A stretch of DNA of 64,000 bases from Corallium rubrum (taxonomy: Eukaryota > Cnidaria > Anthozoa > Scleralcyonacea > Coralliidae). The stretch lies in the NCBI GenBank assembly GCA_964035015.1, contig CAXIUP010000016.1, positions 124,001-188,000 of the forward strand, written 5' to 3'. A program made the position numbers and the translations under genes. The notes beneath the pieces are model-generated. The model worked only from the letters and a program-made list of their open reading frames with translations, was not told the DNA's origin and did no database searches. This document shows positions 36,177-47,434 of the stretch, piece by piece. The first letter of the stretch is position 1. Each line of letters starts with the position of its first letter.

Positions 36177-39098
36177 GTACGCATTAGCGTACGGTTTATA
36201 TTGACAAATTAAGCCTTTTAGCTTGTTTACATCTGATTTTATTTTTTGATGCAGTTACAGGTTGGCCATGATATTTTTTTAAGGCTATATTAATACTATC
36301 TGATACTTTTTTTGTTCCAATATAAATTGTGCAAAGAAAAGATTCTCTGGATTTGTTGCAAACCTTCCACTATAATGTAAAAGTCGAGCATTGAAGTACT
36401 TCACTGGTGACAATTTAAACTTTCTATCATCTGTGAAGCCAAACTGTCCTTTTGGAAACAACACTGGGAATGCAAGCTCTTCACATTTTATGTCTCTCAT
36501 TAGGGATACAGGGTGTTTGTGTTCTCCATGTCCAATATTGTACACTTCTCATTCCCTAATGAACAATTTTCATTACTTTGTATTGTAACAGTTTAATCTG
36601 GTAATACAGACTGTAAATAAATCTCTTTAGTTACTTGTCTATATTCATTCAATGGGTCACCTTTTTCCTCAGTATCATCATCATTCGTAACGTGTTGCAT
36701 GCAGTTTTCTGTTAAGGACTTTTCATTTTTATCAAACTTTATACCTGAAGCATTGTTATCTTCTTCTAAACTCGTGAGCATTGCACTGATAATTTGAATA
36801 TCAATTGTAATATTATTATGCAATGGATTGCTTACCTTGAGCGAGTTAAGTGTATCAAGAATGTACTGAGGACGTACTGCTTGAAAATATACATGACCTC
36901 TGAATTCAAGGTTTCGTTTCAGCTTCAACATTATAATACCTGATTCTTCAGGTGGCCTTGGTAAAACCTTACATGTCTCATCACATTCAACAGGCACATT
37001 ACAGATTGCTCCCTTAACTTTTCTTTGCTGTCCTTTTGGCATTACTATTATATTCTCAAAAACTATTCTCTGTGCAATAAGAATTTGCTCAAGTTTTCTA
37101 ACGATGCAAGTTCAGGTGGTATCTTGTCAACATACATGTTATTAAATATTGCTTGACATGGAATTTTCCCTTTTGATACCTTTGAATTAAAGGTTTTACA
37201 AATGTATTCTTTTTTAACAAATGACTTTATAGCTGTAAAAAGATGTTCATTGACATCAATGTATTTATTTTATGTAATAGGATGACTGATTTTCTGTAGA
37301 GTAATCGATTGCAAACAGAACAAATATAATAAGGACCTTATTTTATTTTATTTCTGAAACCTGCATATATAATCATCTAAATCATCTAAATCGATTGATC
37401 TATAATTTTTGATTTTGGTTTCAAGAAGAACTTTCTTTTTCAAAGGATCCGTTGATGTATATTTCTTGGCATTTGTTTTAATTAGATTTTCCATTTGCAT
37501 AGGATCCATTCATTTACATGTTTTGGCATTTGTTTCAAGGAGAACGTTCTTTTTCAAAGGATCCATTGATTTATATTTTTTTGCATTTGTTTCAAGTAGA
37601 TTTTTCTTTGGCATAGGATGCATTGATTTATATTTTTTGGCATTTGTTTCAACTAGACCTTTCTTCTTCATAGGATACATTGATTTATATTTTTTGGCAT
37701 TTGTTTCAACTACATCTTTCTTCTTCATAGGATCCATACTTTTGTACTCTAAAGCAGCTTTCTGTAACCTCATTCTTTTGTTAACAGGTGCCAAATTTGC
37801 AAAATCCTCTTTTCTTTTGTCCGCAATTAATTTTTTTTGCATGGTAGACTTATGCTTTCTTATAATCTTTTTTTTTTCTGATTGTCTTAATTGAGATGAA
37901 CATGACAGAAATTGAATGTTGTATTGTATTTCCTCACATTTAAGATTATGTGTGACAATATTGCATACTTTATTAATAACAGAATCAGTATCATTAAATT
38001 TTTCCAATAAATTAATTGTTTGCCTTTCATTGCATGCAATTAAAAGATATTTTGTTTTTTTGTCTTGCATTATTTGCAAAAATGCAACCTAAGCAATAGC
38101 TTGAAAGCCACAACAAAAACCCAGTATTTTCAGTAGTGTTGTCTACAATTAACCTTTCAAGGACTAGTTTACTAGAAAGAGAAGTAGAAAACAATGTCTC
38201 TTGGTCTCTTGAGCTATATACTACATCAATATGTGCACCGTGTATGTTTACTATAGTTGGTAAATTACTACATGTAAGCTCATTTCCATCATTTGAGGCT
38301 CCCTGGTAAATGAACATGCCATACTCTGCAATAGCACTCAATGTCAGATCATTCCAGTAACTACATGACTTAATAGTAGAAAAGTAGATAGAATAGAGGC
38401 ACATTGCACAACATTGCCGAGAACAGTTTAAATTGTCATTAAATGTCTCATTGTCACATGTCAATGGACAGTGACCTGATTCAGATGTTTTCGTATGTAT
38501 ATTTGTAATTTGTGTAACCTGTGAGCAGAAATTTTAATGCCTTTAAGCTCAAATAAAACATCAGGTTTGTATAAATTTTTGAAATATCCTACCAAGTTGA
38601 TAACTGAATTTACTTCCAACAATACACATGTTCCACGAGGGTAGGCCATAACAAATGAATCTCTTGCATGTGAATCAAATATTTTCAGTAAACCATTTGC
38701 AATAGTATAGATGGATACAGTATTACATCCAATTGTTAACAGAAATGAATTATAACTCTCTTGTAGCAAACCTTGTGAAGCACATTCTAAGGGCATGACA
38801 TATGGGATGTTTTCATTCAAGGTAGTTATATGGAGTCTACCAGAGTAACTTTTACTAAACTCAAGTTGATAATTTGTATTTAGCACTGTAACCATGCTGG
38901 GTAATTCAGTTAGCAATAAATAAGATTGCCTTGATAGTCTTGACAATGCAGAATATAATTCATTTACAATAATTTGAACTAGGTGTTCTGGGTGAGTTAT
39001 TGTGTAAGTCATTGATTTTTTCTAAAGTTATGTATCAAAGGACACTAACTCGTGGCAACACATTGCTGTCCTACATTTGCACCAAATATATAGTACGA
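36177..39098 (-). pseudogene. U8: Helitron unit without insertion (2,922 bp)
   Basis: The length is exactly 974 codons. The protease is open at 38461-39012 (TELPSMVTVLNTNYQLEFSK, FDSHARDSFVMAYPRGTCVL), the Cys-rich block at 38027-38464, linker and repeats at 37510-38079 (189 codons), DUF6570 at 36593-37042 and Helitron_like_N at 36285-36545. Repeats number six, including a KSMHPMPKKNLL form shared with U3. A TTAAAGG variant near 37187 removes one CxxC pair as in U3, so the two are close relatives. Frameshifts separate the open parts. Confidence 0.8.
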
Positions 39099-39834
39099 GT
39101 ACGCATCAGCGTACGGTTTATATTGACAAATTAAGCCTTTTAACTTGTTTACATCTGATTTTATTTGTGATGCAGTTACAGGTTGGCCATGAATTTTTTT
39201 AAGGCTATATTAATACTACATGATACTTTTTTTGTTCCAATATAAATTGTGCAAAGAAAAGATACTCTGGATTTGTTGCAAACCTTCCACTATAATGTAA
39301 AAGTCGAGCATTGAAGTACTTCACTGGTGACAACTAAATCTTTCTATCATCTGTGAAGCCAAACTGTCCTTTTGGAAACAACACTGGGAATGCAAGCTCT
39401 TCACATTTTATGTCTCTCATTAGGGATTCAGGGTGTTTGTTTTCTCCACGTGCAATATTGTACACTTAATTCACCTAATGAACAATTTTCATTACTTTGT
39501 ATTGTAACAGGGTAATCTGGTAATACAGACTGTAAACATATCTCATTAGTTGCTTTTCTATATTCATTCAATGGGTCTTCTTTTTCCTCATTATCTCATC
39601 GTTTGTAACGTGTTGCATGCAGTTTTCTGTGAAGGACTTTTCATTTTTATCAAAATTTATACCTGAAGCATTGTCATCTTGTTCTAAACTCGTGAGCTTT
39701 GCACTGATATTTTGAAGATCAATTGTAATATTATTATACAATAGATTGTTTACCTTTAGCCAGGTAAGTGCATCAAGAATGAACTGAGGACGTAATGCTT
39801 GAAAATATACATGATCTTTGAATTACCTACATAC

Positions 39835-40368
39835 ATACATACATACATACATATTAATTGAGCAATTCCCAACTGGGCTTTTCAATGCCCATTACAATCA
39901 AAGTTAATGATATAAAATATGAATAATAAAAACCTAGTCTATAGTATAAGTAGTTACAGATTAATTGTTAATGAAATTGTCCAACAGATTGTTTTTCATT
40001 AATGTTTTAAAATGGTGAAGAGATGTTGCTTTTTTAATACCATCATCCAGGCTGTTCCAAAGATTAACAGCCCTGTAATGAAATGATCGTTGCCCAGTGG
40101 TGGTACGACAAAATGGGATTTGTAGAGTATCATGGTTTCGTGTAAGACGGCTGTGTACTGAATATCGATCGTTTACAGGATTTGTCACATAAATATGGTG
40201 GGGCAAGCGAGTTCATACATTTGTACATCATGGTTGAGTCTCTGAGTAGAAGTTGTTCTCTGACTGGTATCCAACCCATCTGGCGTAGCGCTGGAGTGAT
40301 GTGGTCAAACTTTCTAGTGTTTGTAATTATTCGGCACGCAAAGTTCTGTACAGCTTGGAGTTTGCTAC
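39835..40368 (-). mobile_element. Second copy of the LINE 3' fragment
   Basis: It shares the insertion point and nearly the whole sequence of 18558-19093. Coding remnants lie at 40130-40375 and 39961-40206, again in two frames. The microsatellite tail is longer here (CTACATACAT..., six or more units). Neighbouring unit variants (AACTATTCTTTGTTGACC, GATGGAAGTTCAG, TGTAACATACATGTTAC) are also shared with U6, so it was copied with its unit. Confidence 0.8.
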
Positions 40369-41939
40369 AATTCAAGTTTTCGTTTCACTTTCAACATTAT
40401 AATACCTGATTTTTCAGGTTGCCTTGGTAAAACCTTACATGTCTCATCACATTCAACAGGCACATTACAGATTGCTCCCTTAACTATTCTTTGTTGACCT
40501 TTCGGCATTACTATTATTTTCTCAAAAATTATTCTCTGTGCAATAAGAATTTGCTCAAGTTTTTCTAACGATGGAAGTTCAGGCGGTATTTTGTAACATA
40601 CATGTTACTAAATATTGCCTGACATGGAATTTTCCCTTTTGATACCTTTAAATGACAGGTCTTACAAATGTATTCCTTTTGATCAAATGAATTTATATCT
40701 GTAAAAAGATGTTCATTGACATCAATGTATTTATTTTTATGTAATAGGATGACTGATTTTCTGTAGAGTAATCGATTGCAAACAAAACAAATATAATAAG
40801 GACCTTCTTTTATTTTATTGTGAAACCTGGATATATAATCATCTAAATCATCTAAATCATCTAAATTGATTGATCCACAATTTTTGATTTTGGTTTCAAG
40901 AAGAACGTTTTTTTCAAAGGATCCGTTGATTTATATTTCTTGGCATTTGTTTTAATTAGATTTTCCATTTGCATAGGATCCATTGATTTATATTTTTTGG
41001 CATTTGTTTCAAGTAGATTTTTCTTTTGCATAGCATCCATTGATTTATATTTTTTGGCATTTGTTTCAACTAGATCTTTCTTCTTCATAGGATACATTGA
41101 TTTATATTTTTTGGCATTTGTTTCAACTAGATCTTTCTTCTTCATAGGATCCATACTTTTGTACTCTAAAGCAGCTTTCTGTAACCTCATTCTTTTCTTA
41201 ACAGCTTCCAAATTTGCAAATTCCTCCTTTCTTTTGTCCGCAAGTAATTTTTTTTCCATGGTAGACTTATGCTTTCTTATAATCTTTTTTTTTTTCTGAT
41301 TGTCTTAATTGAGATGAACAAGACAGAAATTGAATGTTGTATTGCATTTCCTCACATTTAAGATTGTGTGTGACAATATTGCATACTTTATTAATAACAG
41401 AATCAGTATCATTAAATTTTTCAAATAAATTAATTGTTTGCCTCTCATTGCATGCAATTAAAAAATATTTAGTTTTTTGTCTTGCATTATTTGCAAAAAT
41501 GCAACCTAAGCAATAGCTTGAAAGCCACAACAAAACCCCAGTATTTTCAGTAGTTTTGTCTACAATTAACCTCTCAAGGACTAGTTTACTAGAAAGAGAA
41601 GTAGAAAACTATGTTTCTTGGTCTCTTGAGCTATATACTACACCAATATGTGCACCGTGTATGTTTACTTTAGTTGGTAAATAATTACATGTAAACTCAT
41701 TTCCATGGTAAATGAACATGCCATACACTGCAATAGCACTCAATGTCAGATCATTCCAGTAACTACGTGCCTTAATAGTAGAAAAGCAGATAGAATTGAG
41801 GTACATTGCACAACATTGCCGAGAACAATTTAAATTGTCATTAAATGTCTCATTGTCACATGTCAATGGACATTGACCTGATTCAGATGTGTTCGTATGT
41901 ATATCTGTAATTTTTGTAACCTGTGCAGCAGTAATTTTA

Positions 41940-43940
41940 TAAACTATGTCTTTTAACTCTTTCTTGTCCGAATTGGTCTTTAGTATTTTATTCTGGCTAG
42001 CGCCAGACGATTTTATTCACCTCTGGGGAAGCCCCCGGACAGGAATGAGTTATAAACTATCTCTTTCAACTCTTTCTTGTCCGAATTGGTCTTTAGTATT
42101 TTATTCTGGCTAACGCCAGACGATTTTATTCACCTCTGGGGAAGCCCCCGGACAGGAATGAGTTATAAACTATCTCTTTTATAAACTATCTCTTTTAACT
42201 CTTTCTTGTCCGAATTGGTCTTTAGTATTTTATTCTGGCTAACGCCAGACGATTTTATTCACCTCTGGGGAAGCCCCCGGACAGGAATGAGTTATAAACT
42301 ATCTCTTTTATAAACTATCTCTTTTATAAACTATCTCTTTTAACTCATTCTTGTCCGAATTGGTCTTTAGTATTTTATTCTGGCTAACGCCAGACGATTT
42401 TATTCACCTCTGGGGAAGCCCCCGGACAGGAATGAGTTATAAACTATCTCTTTTAACTCATTCCTTTATAAACTATCTCTTTTAACTCTTTCTTGTCCGA
42501 ATTGGTCTTTAGTATTTTATTCTGGCTAACGCCAGACGATTAAATTCACCTCTGGGGAAGCCCCCGGACAGGAATGAGTTATAAACTATCTCTTTTATAA
42601 ACTATCTCTTTTAACTCTTTCTTGTCCGAATTGGTCTTTAGTATTTTATTCTGGCTAAGGCCAGACGATTTTATTCACCTCTGGGGAAGCCCCCGGACAG
42701 GAATGATTATAAACTATCTCTTTTAACTCTTTCTTGTCCGAATTGGTCTTTAGTATTTTATTCTGGCTAACGCCAGACGATTTTATTCACCTCTGGGGAA
42801 GCCCCCGGACAGGAATGAGTTATAAACTATCTCTTTTATAAACTATCTCTTTTAACTCTTTCTTGTCCGAATTGGTCTTTAGTATTTTATTCTGGCTAAC
42901 GCCAGACGATTTTATTCACCTCTGGGGAAGCCCCCGGACAGGAATGAGTTATAAACTATCTCTTTTAACTCATTCCTTTATAAACTATCTCTTTTAACTC
43001 TTTCTTGTCCGAATTGGTCTTTAGTATTTTATTCTGGCTAACGCCAGACGATTTTATTCACCTCTGGGGAAGCCCCCGGACAGGAATGAGTTATAAACTA
43101 TCTCTTTTATAAACTATCTCTTTTAACTCTTTCTTGTCCGAATTGGTCTTTAGTATTTTATTCTGGCTAACGCCAGACGATTTTATTCACCTCTGGGGAA
43201 GCCCCCGGACAGGAATGAGTTATAAACTATCTCTTTTATAAACTATCTCTTTTATAAACTATCTCTTTTATAAACTATCTCTTTTAAAAACTATCTCTTT
43301 TAACTCTTTCTTGTCCGAATTGGTCTTTAGTATTTTATTCTGGCTAACGCCAGACGATTTTATTCACCTCTGGGGAAGCCCTCGGACAGGAATGAGTTAT
43401 AAACTATCTCTTTTAAAAACTATCTCTTTTAACTCTTTCTTGTCCGAATTGGTCTTTAGTATTTTATTCTGGCTAACGCCAGACGATTTTATTCACCTCT
43501 GGGGAAGCCCCCGGACAGGAATGAGTTATAAACTATCTCTTTTAACTCTTTCTTGTCCGAATTGATCTTTAGTATTTTATTCTGGCTAACGCCAGACGAT
43601 TTTATTCACCTCTGGGGAAGCCCCCGGACAGGAATGAGTTATAAACTATCTCTTTTATAAACTATCTCTTAAAAACTATCTCTTATAACTCTTTCTTGTC
43701 CGAATTGGTCTTTAGTATTTTATTCTGGCTAACGCCAGACGATTTTATTCACCTCTGGGGAAGCCCCCGGACAGGAATGAGTTATAAACTATCTCTTTTA
43801 TAAACTATCTCTTAAAAACTATCTCTTTTAACTCTTTCTTGTCCGAATTGGTCTTTAGTATTTTATTCTGGCTAACGCCAGACGATTTTATTCACCTCTG
43901 GGGAAGCCCTCGGACAGGAATGAGTTGTAAACTATCTCTT
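41940..43940 (+). repeat. 2-kb satellite: 15 hairpin-ended monomers with 16-bp spacers
   Basis: Fifteen copies of a ~95-bp monomer contain the core TATTCTGGCTAACGCCAGAC. Its ends are complementary: AACTCWTTCYTGTCCG at the left and CGGACAGGAATGAGTT at the right. Between monomers is a 16-bp spacer TATAAACTATCTCTTT, present one to five times. The whole block interrupts U9 inside ...GTAATTTTA|ATGCC.... Copies are nearly identical, so amplification is recent. An ORF of about 84-92 codons through it is a by-product of the repeat. Confidence 0.9.
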
Positions 43941-44463
43941 TTAATGCCTTTAAGCTCAAATAATACATCAGGTTTGTATAAATTTTTGAAAGATCCTACC
44001 AAGTTGACAACTGAATTTACTTCCAACAATACATATGTTCCACGAGGGTGGGACATACCAAATGAATCTCTTGCATGTGAATCAAATATTTTCAGTAAAC
44101 CATTTGCAATAGTATAGATGGATACAGTATTACATCCGATTGTTAACAGAAATGAATTATAACTCTCTTGTAGCAAACCTTGTAAAGTACATTCTAAGGG
44201 CATGACATATGGGATGTTTTCATTCAAAGTAGTTGTATGGAGTCTACCAGAGTAACTTTCACTAAACTCAAGTTGATATTTTGTATTTAGCACTGTAACC
44301 ATGCTTGGTAATTCAGTTAGCAATAAATAAGATTGCCTTGATAATCTTGACAATGCAGAATATAATTCATTTCCAAGGTTCCTAATTTGAACTAGGTGTT
44401 CTGGGTGAGTTATTGTGTAAGTCATTGATTTGTTTCTGAAGTTATGTATCAAAGCACACAAAC

Positions 44464-45870
44464 TCATGGCAACACATTGCGTCCTGCATTTGCACCAAAT
44501 ATTTGATACGAGTACGCATCAGCGTACGGTTTATATTGACATATTAAGCCTTTTAACTTGTTTACATCTGATTTTATTTGTGATGCAGTTACAGGTTGGC
44601 CATGAATTGTTTTTAAGGCTATATTAATACTATCTGATACTTTTTTTTGTTCCAATATAAATTGTGCAAAGAAAACATTCTCTGGATTTGTTGCAAACCT
44701 TCCACTATAATGTAAATGTCGAGGATTGAAGTACTTCACTGGTGACAATTTAAACTTTCTATCATCTGTGAAGCCAAACTGTCCTTTTGGAAACAACACT
44801 GGGAATGCAAGCTCTTCACATTTTTTGTCTCTCATTAGGGATACAGGGTGTTTGTTTTCTCCACGTCCAATATTGTACAATTCATTCCCTAATGAACAAT
44901 TTTCATTACTTTGTATTTTAACAGGGTAATCTGGTAATACAGACTGTAAACATATCTCATTAGTTGCTTGTCTATATTCATTCAATGGGTCATCTTTTTC
45001 CTCAGTATCATCATCATTCGTAACGTGTTGCATGCAGATTTCGGTTAAGGACTTTTCATTTTTATCAAAATTTATACCTGAAGCATTGTCATCTTGTTCT
45101 AAACTCGTGAGCTTTGCACTGATATTTTGAATATCAATTGTAATATTATTATACAATGGATTGTTTACCTTGAGCCAGTTAAGTGCATCAAGAATGAACT
45201 GAGGACGTACTGCTTGAAAATATACATGACTTTTGAATTCAAGTTTTCGTTTCAGTCTCAACATTATAATACCTGATCTTTCAGGTGGCCTTGGTAAAAC
45301 CTTACATGTCTCATCACATTCAACAGGCACATTACAGATTGCTCCCTTAACTTTTCTTTGCTGTCCTTTCGGCATTACTATTATTTTCTCAAAAACTATT
45401 CTCTGTGCAATAAGAATTTGCTCGAGTTTTTCTAACGATGCAAGTTCAGCTGGTATTTTGTCAACATACATGTTATTAAATATTGCCTGACATGGAATTT
45501 TCCCTTTTGGTACCTTTGAATGACAACTTTTACAAATGTATTCTTTTTGATCAAATAACTTTATATCTGTAAAAGGATGTTCATTGACATCAATGTATTT
45601 ATTTTTATGTAATAGGATGACTGATTTTCTGTAGAGTAATCGATTGCAAACAGAAGAAATATAACAAGGACCTTCTTTTATTTTATTGTGAAAGCTGGAT
45701 ATATAATCATCTAAATCATCTAAATTGATTGATCTATAATTTTTGATTTTGGTTTCAAGAAGAACTTTTTTTTTCAAAGGATCCATTGATTTATATTTCT
45801 TCGCATTTGTTTCAATTAGATTTTCCTTTTGCATAGGATCCATTGATTTATATGTTGGCATTTGTTTCAA
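44464..45870 (-). pseudogene. 468-codon open frame: repeats - CxxC segment - DUF6570 - Helitron_like_N
   Basis: The second-best view of the 3' half of a unit. Residues 1-45 are the last 19-residue repeats (KSMDPMQKENLIETNAKKY). Then come INLDDLDDYISSFHNKIKEG, a CxxC...CxxC segment (SSVCNRLLYRK; CKSCHSKVPKG, with the first Cys of the first pair replaced by Ser), DUF6570 (MPKGQQRKVKG; VECDETCKVLPRPP) and Helitron_like_N (PVLFPKGQFGFTDDR; NPENVFFAQFILEQKKV). It passes the junction palindrome and stops at the protease Cys motif because of the GCGTCC variant (NAGRNVLP). DUF6570 and Helitron_like_N are known companions in Helitron replication proteins; the replicase core is missing. Confidence 0.7.
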
Positions 45871-47434
45871 CGAGAACGTTCTTTTTCAAAGGATCCATTG
45901 ATTTATATTTTTTGGCATTTGTTTCAAGTAGATTTTTCTTTTGCATAGGATCCATTGATTTATATGTTTTGGCATTTGTTTGAAGTAGATTTTTCTTTTG
46001 CATAGGAAACATTGGTTTATATTTTTTGGCATTTGTTTCAACTACATCTTTCTTCTTCATAGGATCCATACTTTTGTACTCTAAAGCAGCTCTCTGTAAC
46101 CTCATTCTTTTCTTAACAGGTTCCAAATTTGCAAATTCCTCTTTTCTTTTGTCCGCAATTAATTTTTTTTGCATGGTAGACTTATCCTTTGTTATAATTT
46201 TTTTTTTCTGATTGTCTTAATTGAGATTGACATGACAGCAATTGAATGTTGTATTGTATTTCCTCACATTTAAGATTGTGTGTGACAATATTGCATACTT
46301 TATTAATAACAGAATCAGTATCATTAAATTTTTCAAATAAATTAATTGTTTGCCTCTCATTGCATGCAATTAAAAAATATTTTGTTTTTTGTCTTGCATT
46401 ATTTGCAAAAATGCAACCTAAGCAATAGCTTGAAAGCCACAACAAAAACCCAGTATTTTCAGTAGTGTTGTCTGCAATAAACCTCTCAAGGACTAGTTTA
46501 CTAGAAAGAGAAGTAGAAAACTATGTCTCTTGGTCTCTTGAGCTATATACTACATCAATATGTGCACCGTGTATGTTTACTTTAGTTGGTAAATAATTAC
46601 ATGTAAGCTCATTTCCATCATTTGAGGCTCCTTGGTAAATGAACATGCCATACTCTGCAATAGCACTCAATGTCAGATCATTCCAGTAACTACATGCCTT
46701 AGTAGTAGAAAAGTAGATAGAATAGAGGCACATTGCACAACATTGCCGAGAACAATTTAAATTGTCATTAAATGTCTCATTGTCACATGTCAATGGACAG
46801 TGACCTGATTCAGATGTGTTCGTATGTATATTTGTAATTTGTGTAACCTGTGCAGCAGTAATTTTAATGCCTTTAAGCTCAAGTAAAACATCAGGTTTGT
46901 GTAAATTTTTGAAATATCCTACCAAGTTGATAACTGAATTTACTTCCAACAATACACATGTTCCACGAGGGTAGGCCATAACAAATGAATCTCTTGCATG
47001 TGAATCAAATATTTTCAGTAAACCATTTGCAATAGTATAGATGGATATAGTATTACATCCAATTGTTAACAGAAATGAATTATAACTCTCTTGTAGCAAA
47101 CCTTGTAAAGCACATTCTAAGGGCATGACATATGGAATGTTTTCATTCAAAGTAGTTGTATGGAGTCTACCAGAGTAACTTTCACTAAACTCAAGTTGAT
47201 AGTTTGTATTTAGCACTGTAAGCATGCTGGGTAATTCAGTTAGCAATAAATAAGATTGCCTTGATAATCTTGACAATGCAGAATATAATTCATTTCCAAG
47301 GTTCATAATTTGAACTTGGTGTTCTGGGTGAGTTATTGTGTAAGTCATTGATTCTTTCTAAAGTTATGTATCAAAGCACACTAACTCGTGGCAACACATT
47401 GCTGTCCTACATTTGCACCAAATATATAGTACGA
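44512..47434 (-). pseudogene. U10: Helitron unit without insertion (2,923 bp)
   Basis: The protease, including FDSHARDSFVMAYPRGTCVL, and the Cys-rich block are open together at 46521-47348 (275 codons). The end of that block and the linker follow at 46182-46445 and the first repeats at 45848-46174. Last repeats, CxxC, DUF6570 and Helitron_like_N are one frame to 44464. Six repeats, one of them KPMFP. With only about three breaks it is among the least decayed units. Confidence 0.8.

Larger units (their letters stand above)
39099..44511 (-). pseudogene. U9: Helitron unit with LINE and satellite insertions
   Basis: The protease is open at 43892-44467 down to its ILFELKGIK block, where the 2-kb satellite (41940-43940) interrupts it. 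The Cys-rich block follows at 41609-41866 with a short internal loss, then the linker at 41267-41533 and five repeats at 40861-41259, the lowest number in the window. The CxxC part is near 40640-40860. DUF6570 is split by the LINE at 39835-40368. Helitron_like_N near 39240-39470 is frame-broken. The protease beginning has the shortened GCGTCC at the Cys motif, as at the right end of U1. Without insertions the unit is about 2.87 kb, matching one repeat fewer. Confidence 0.8.
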
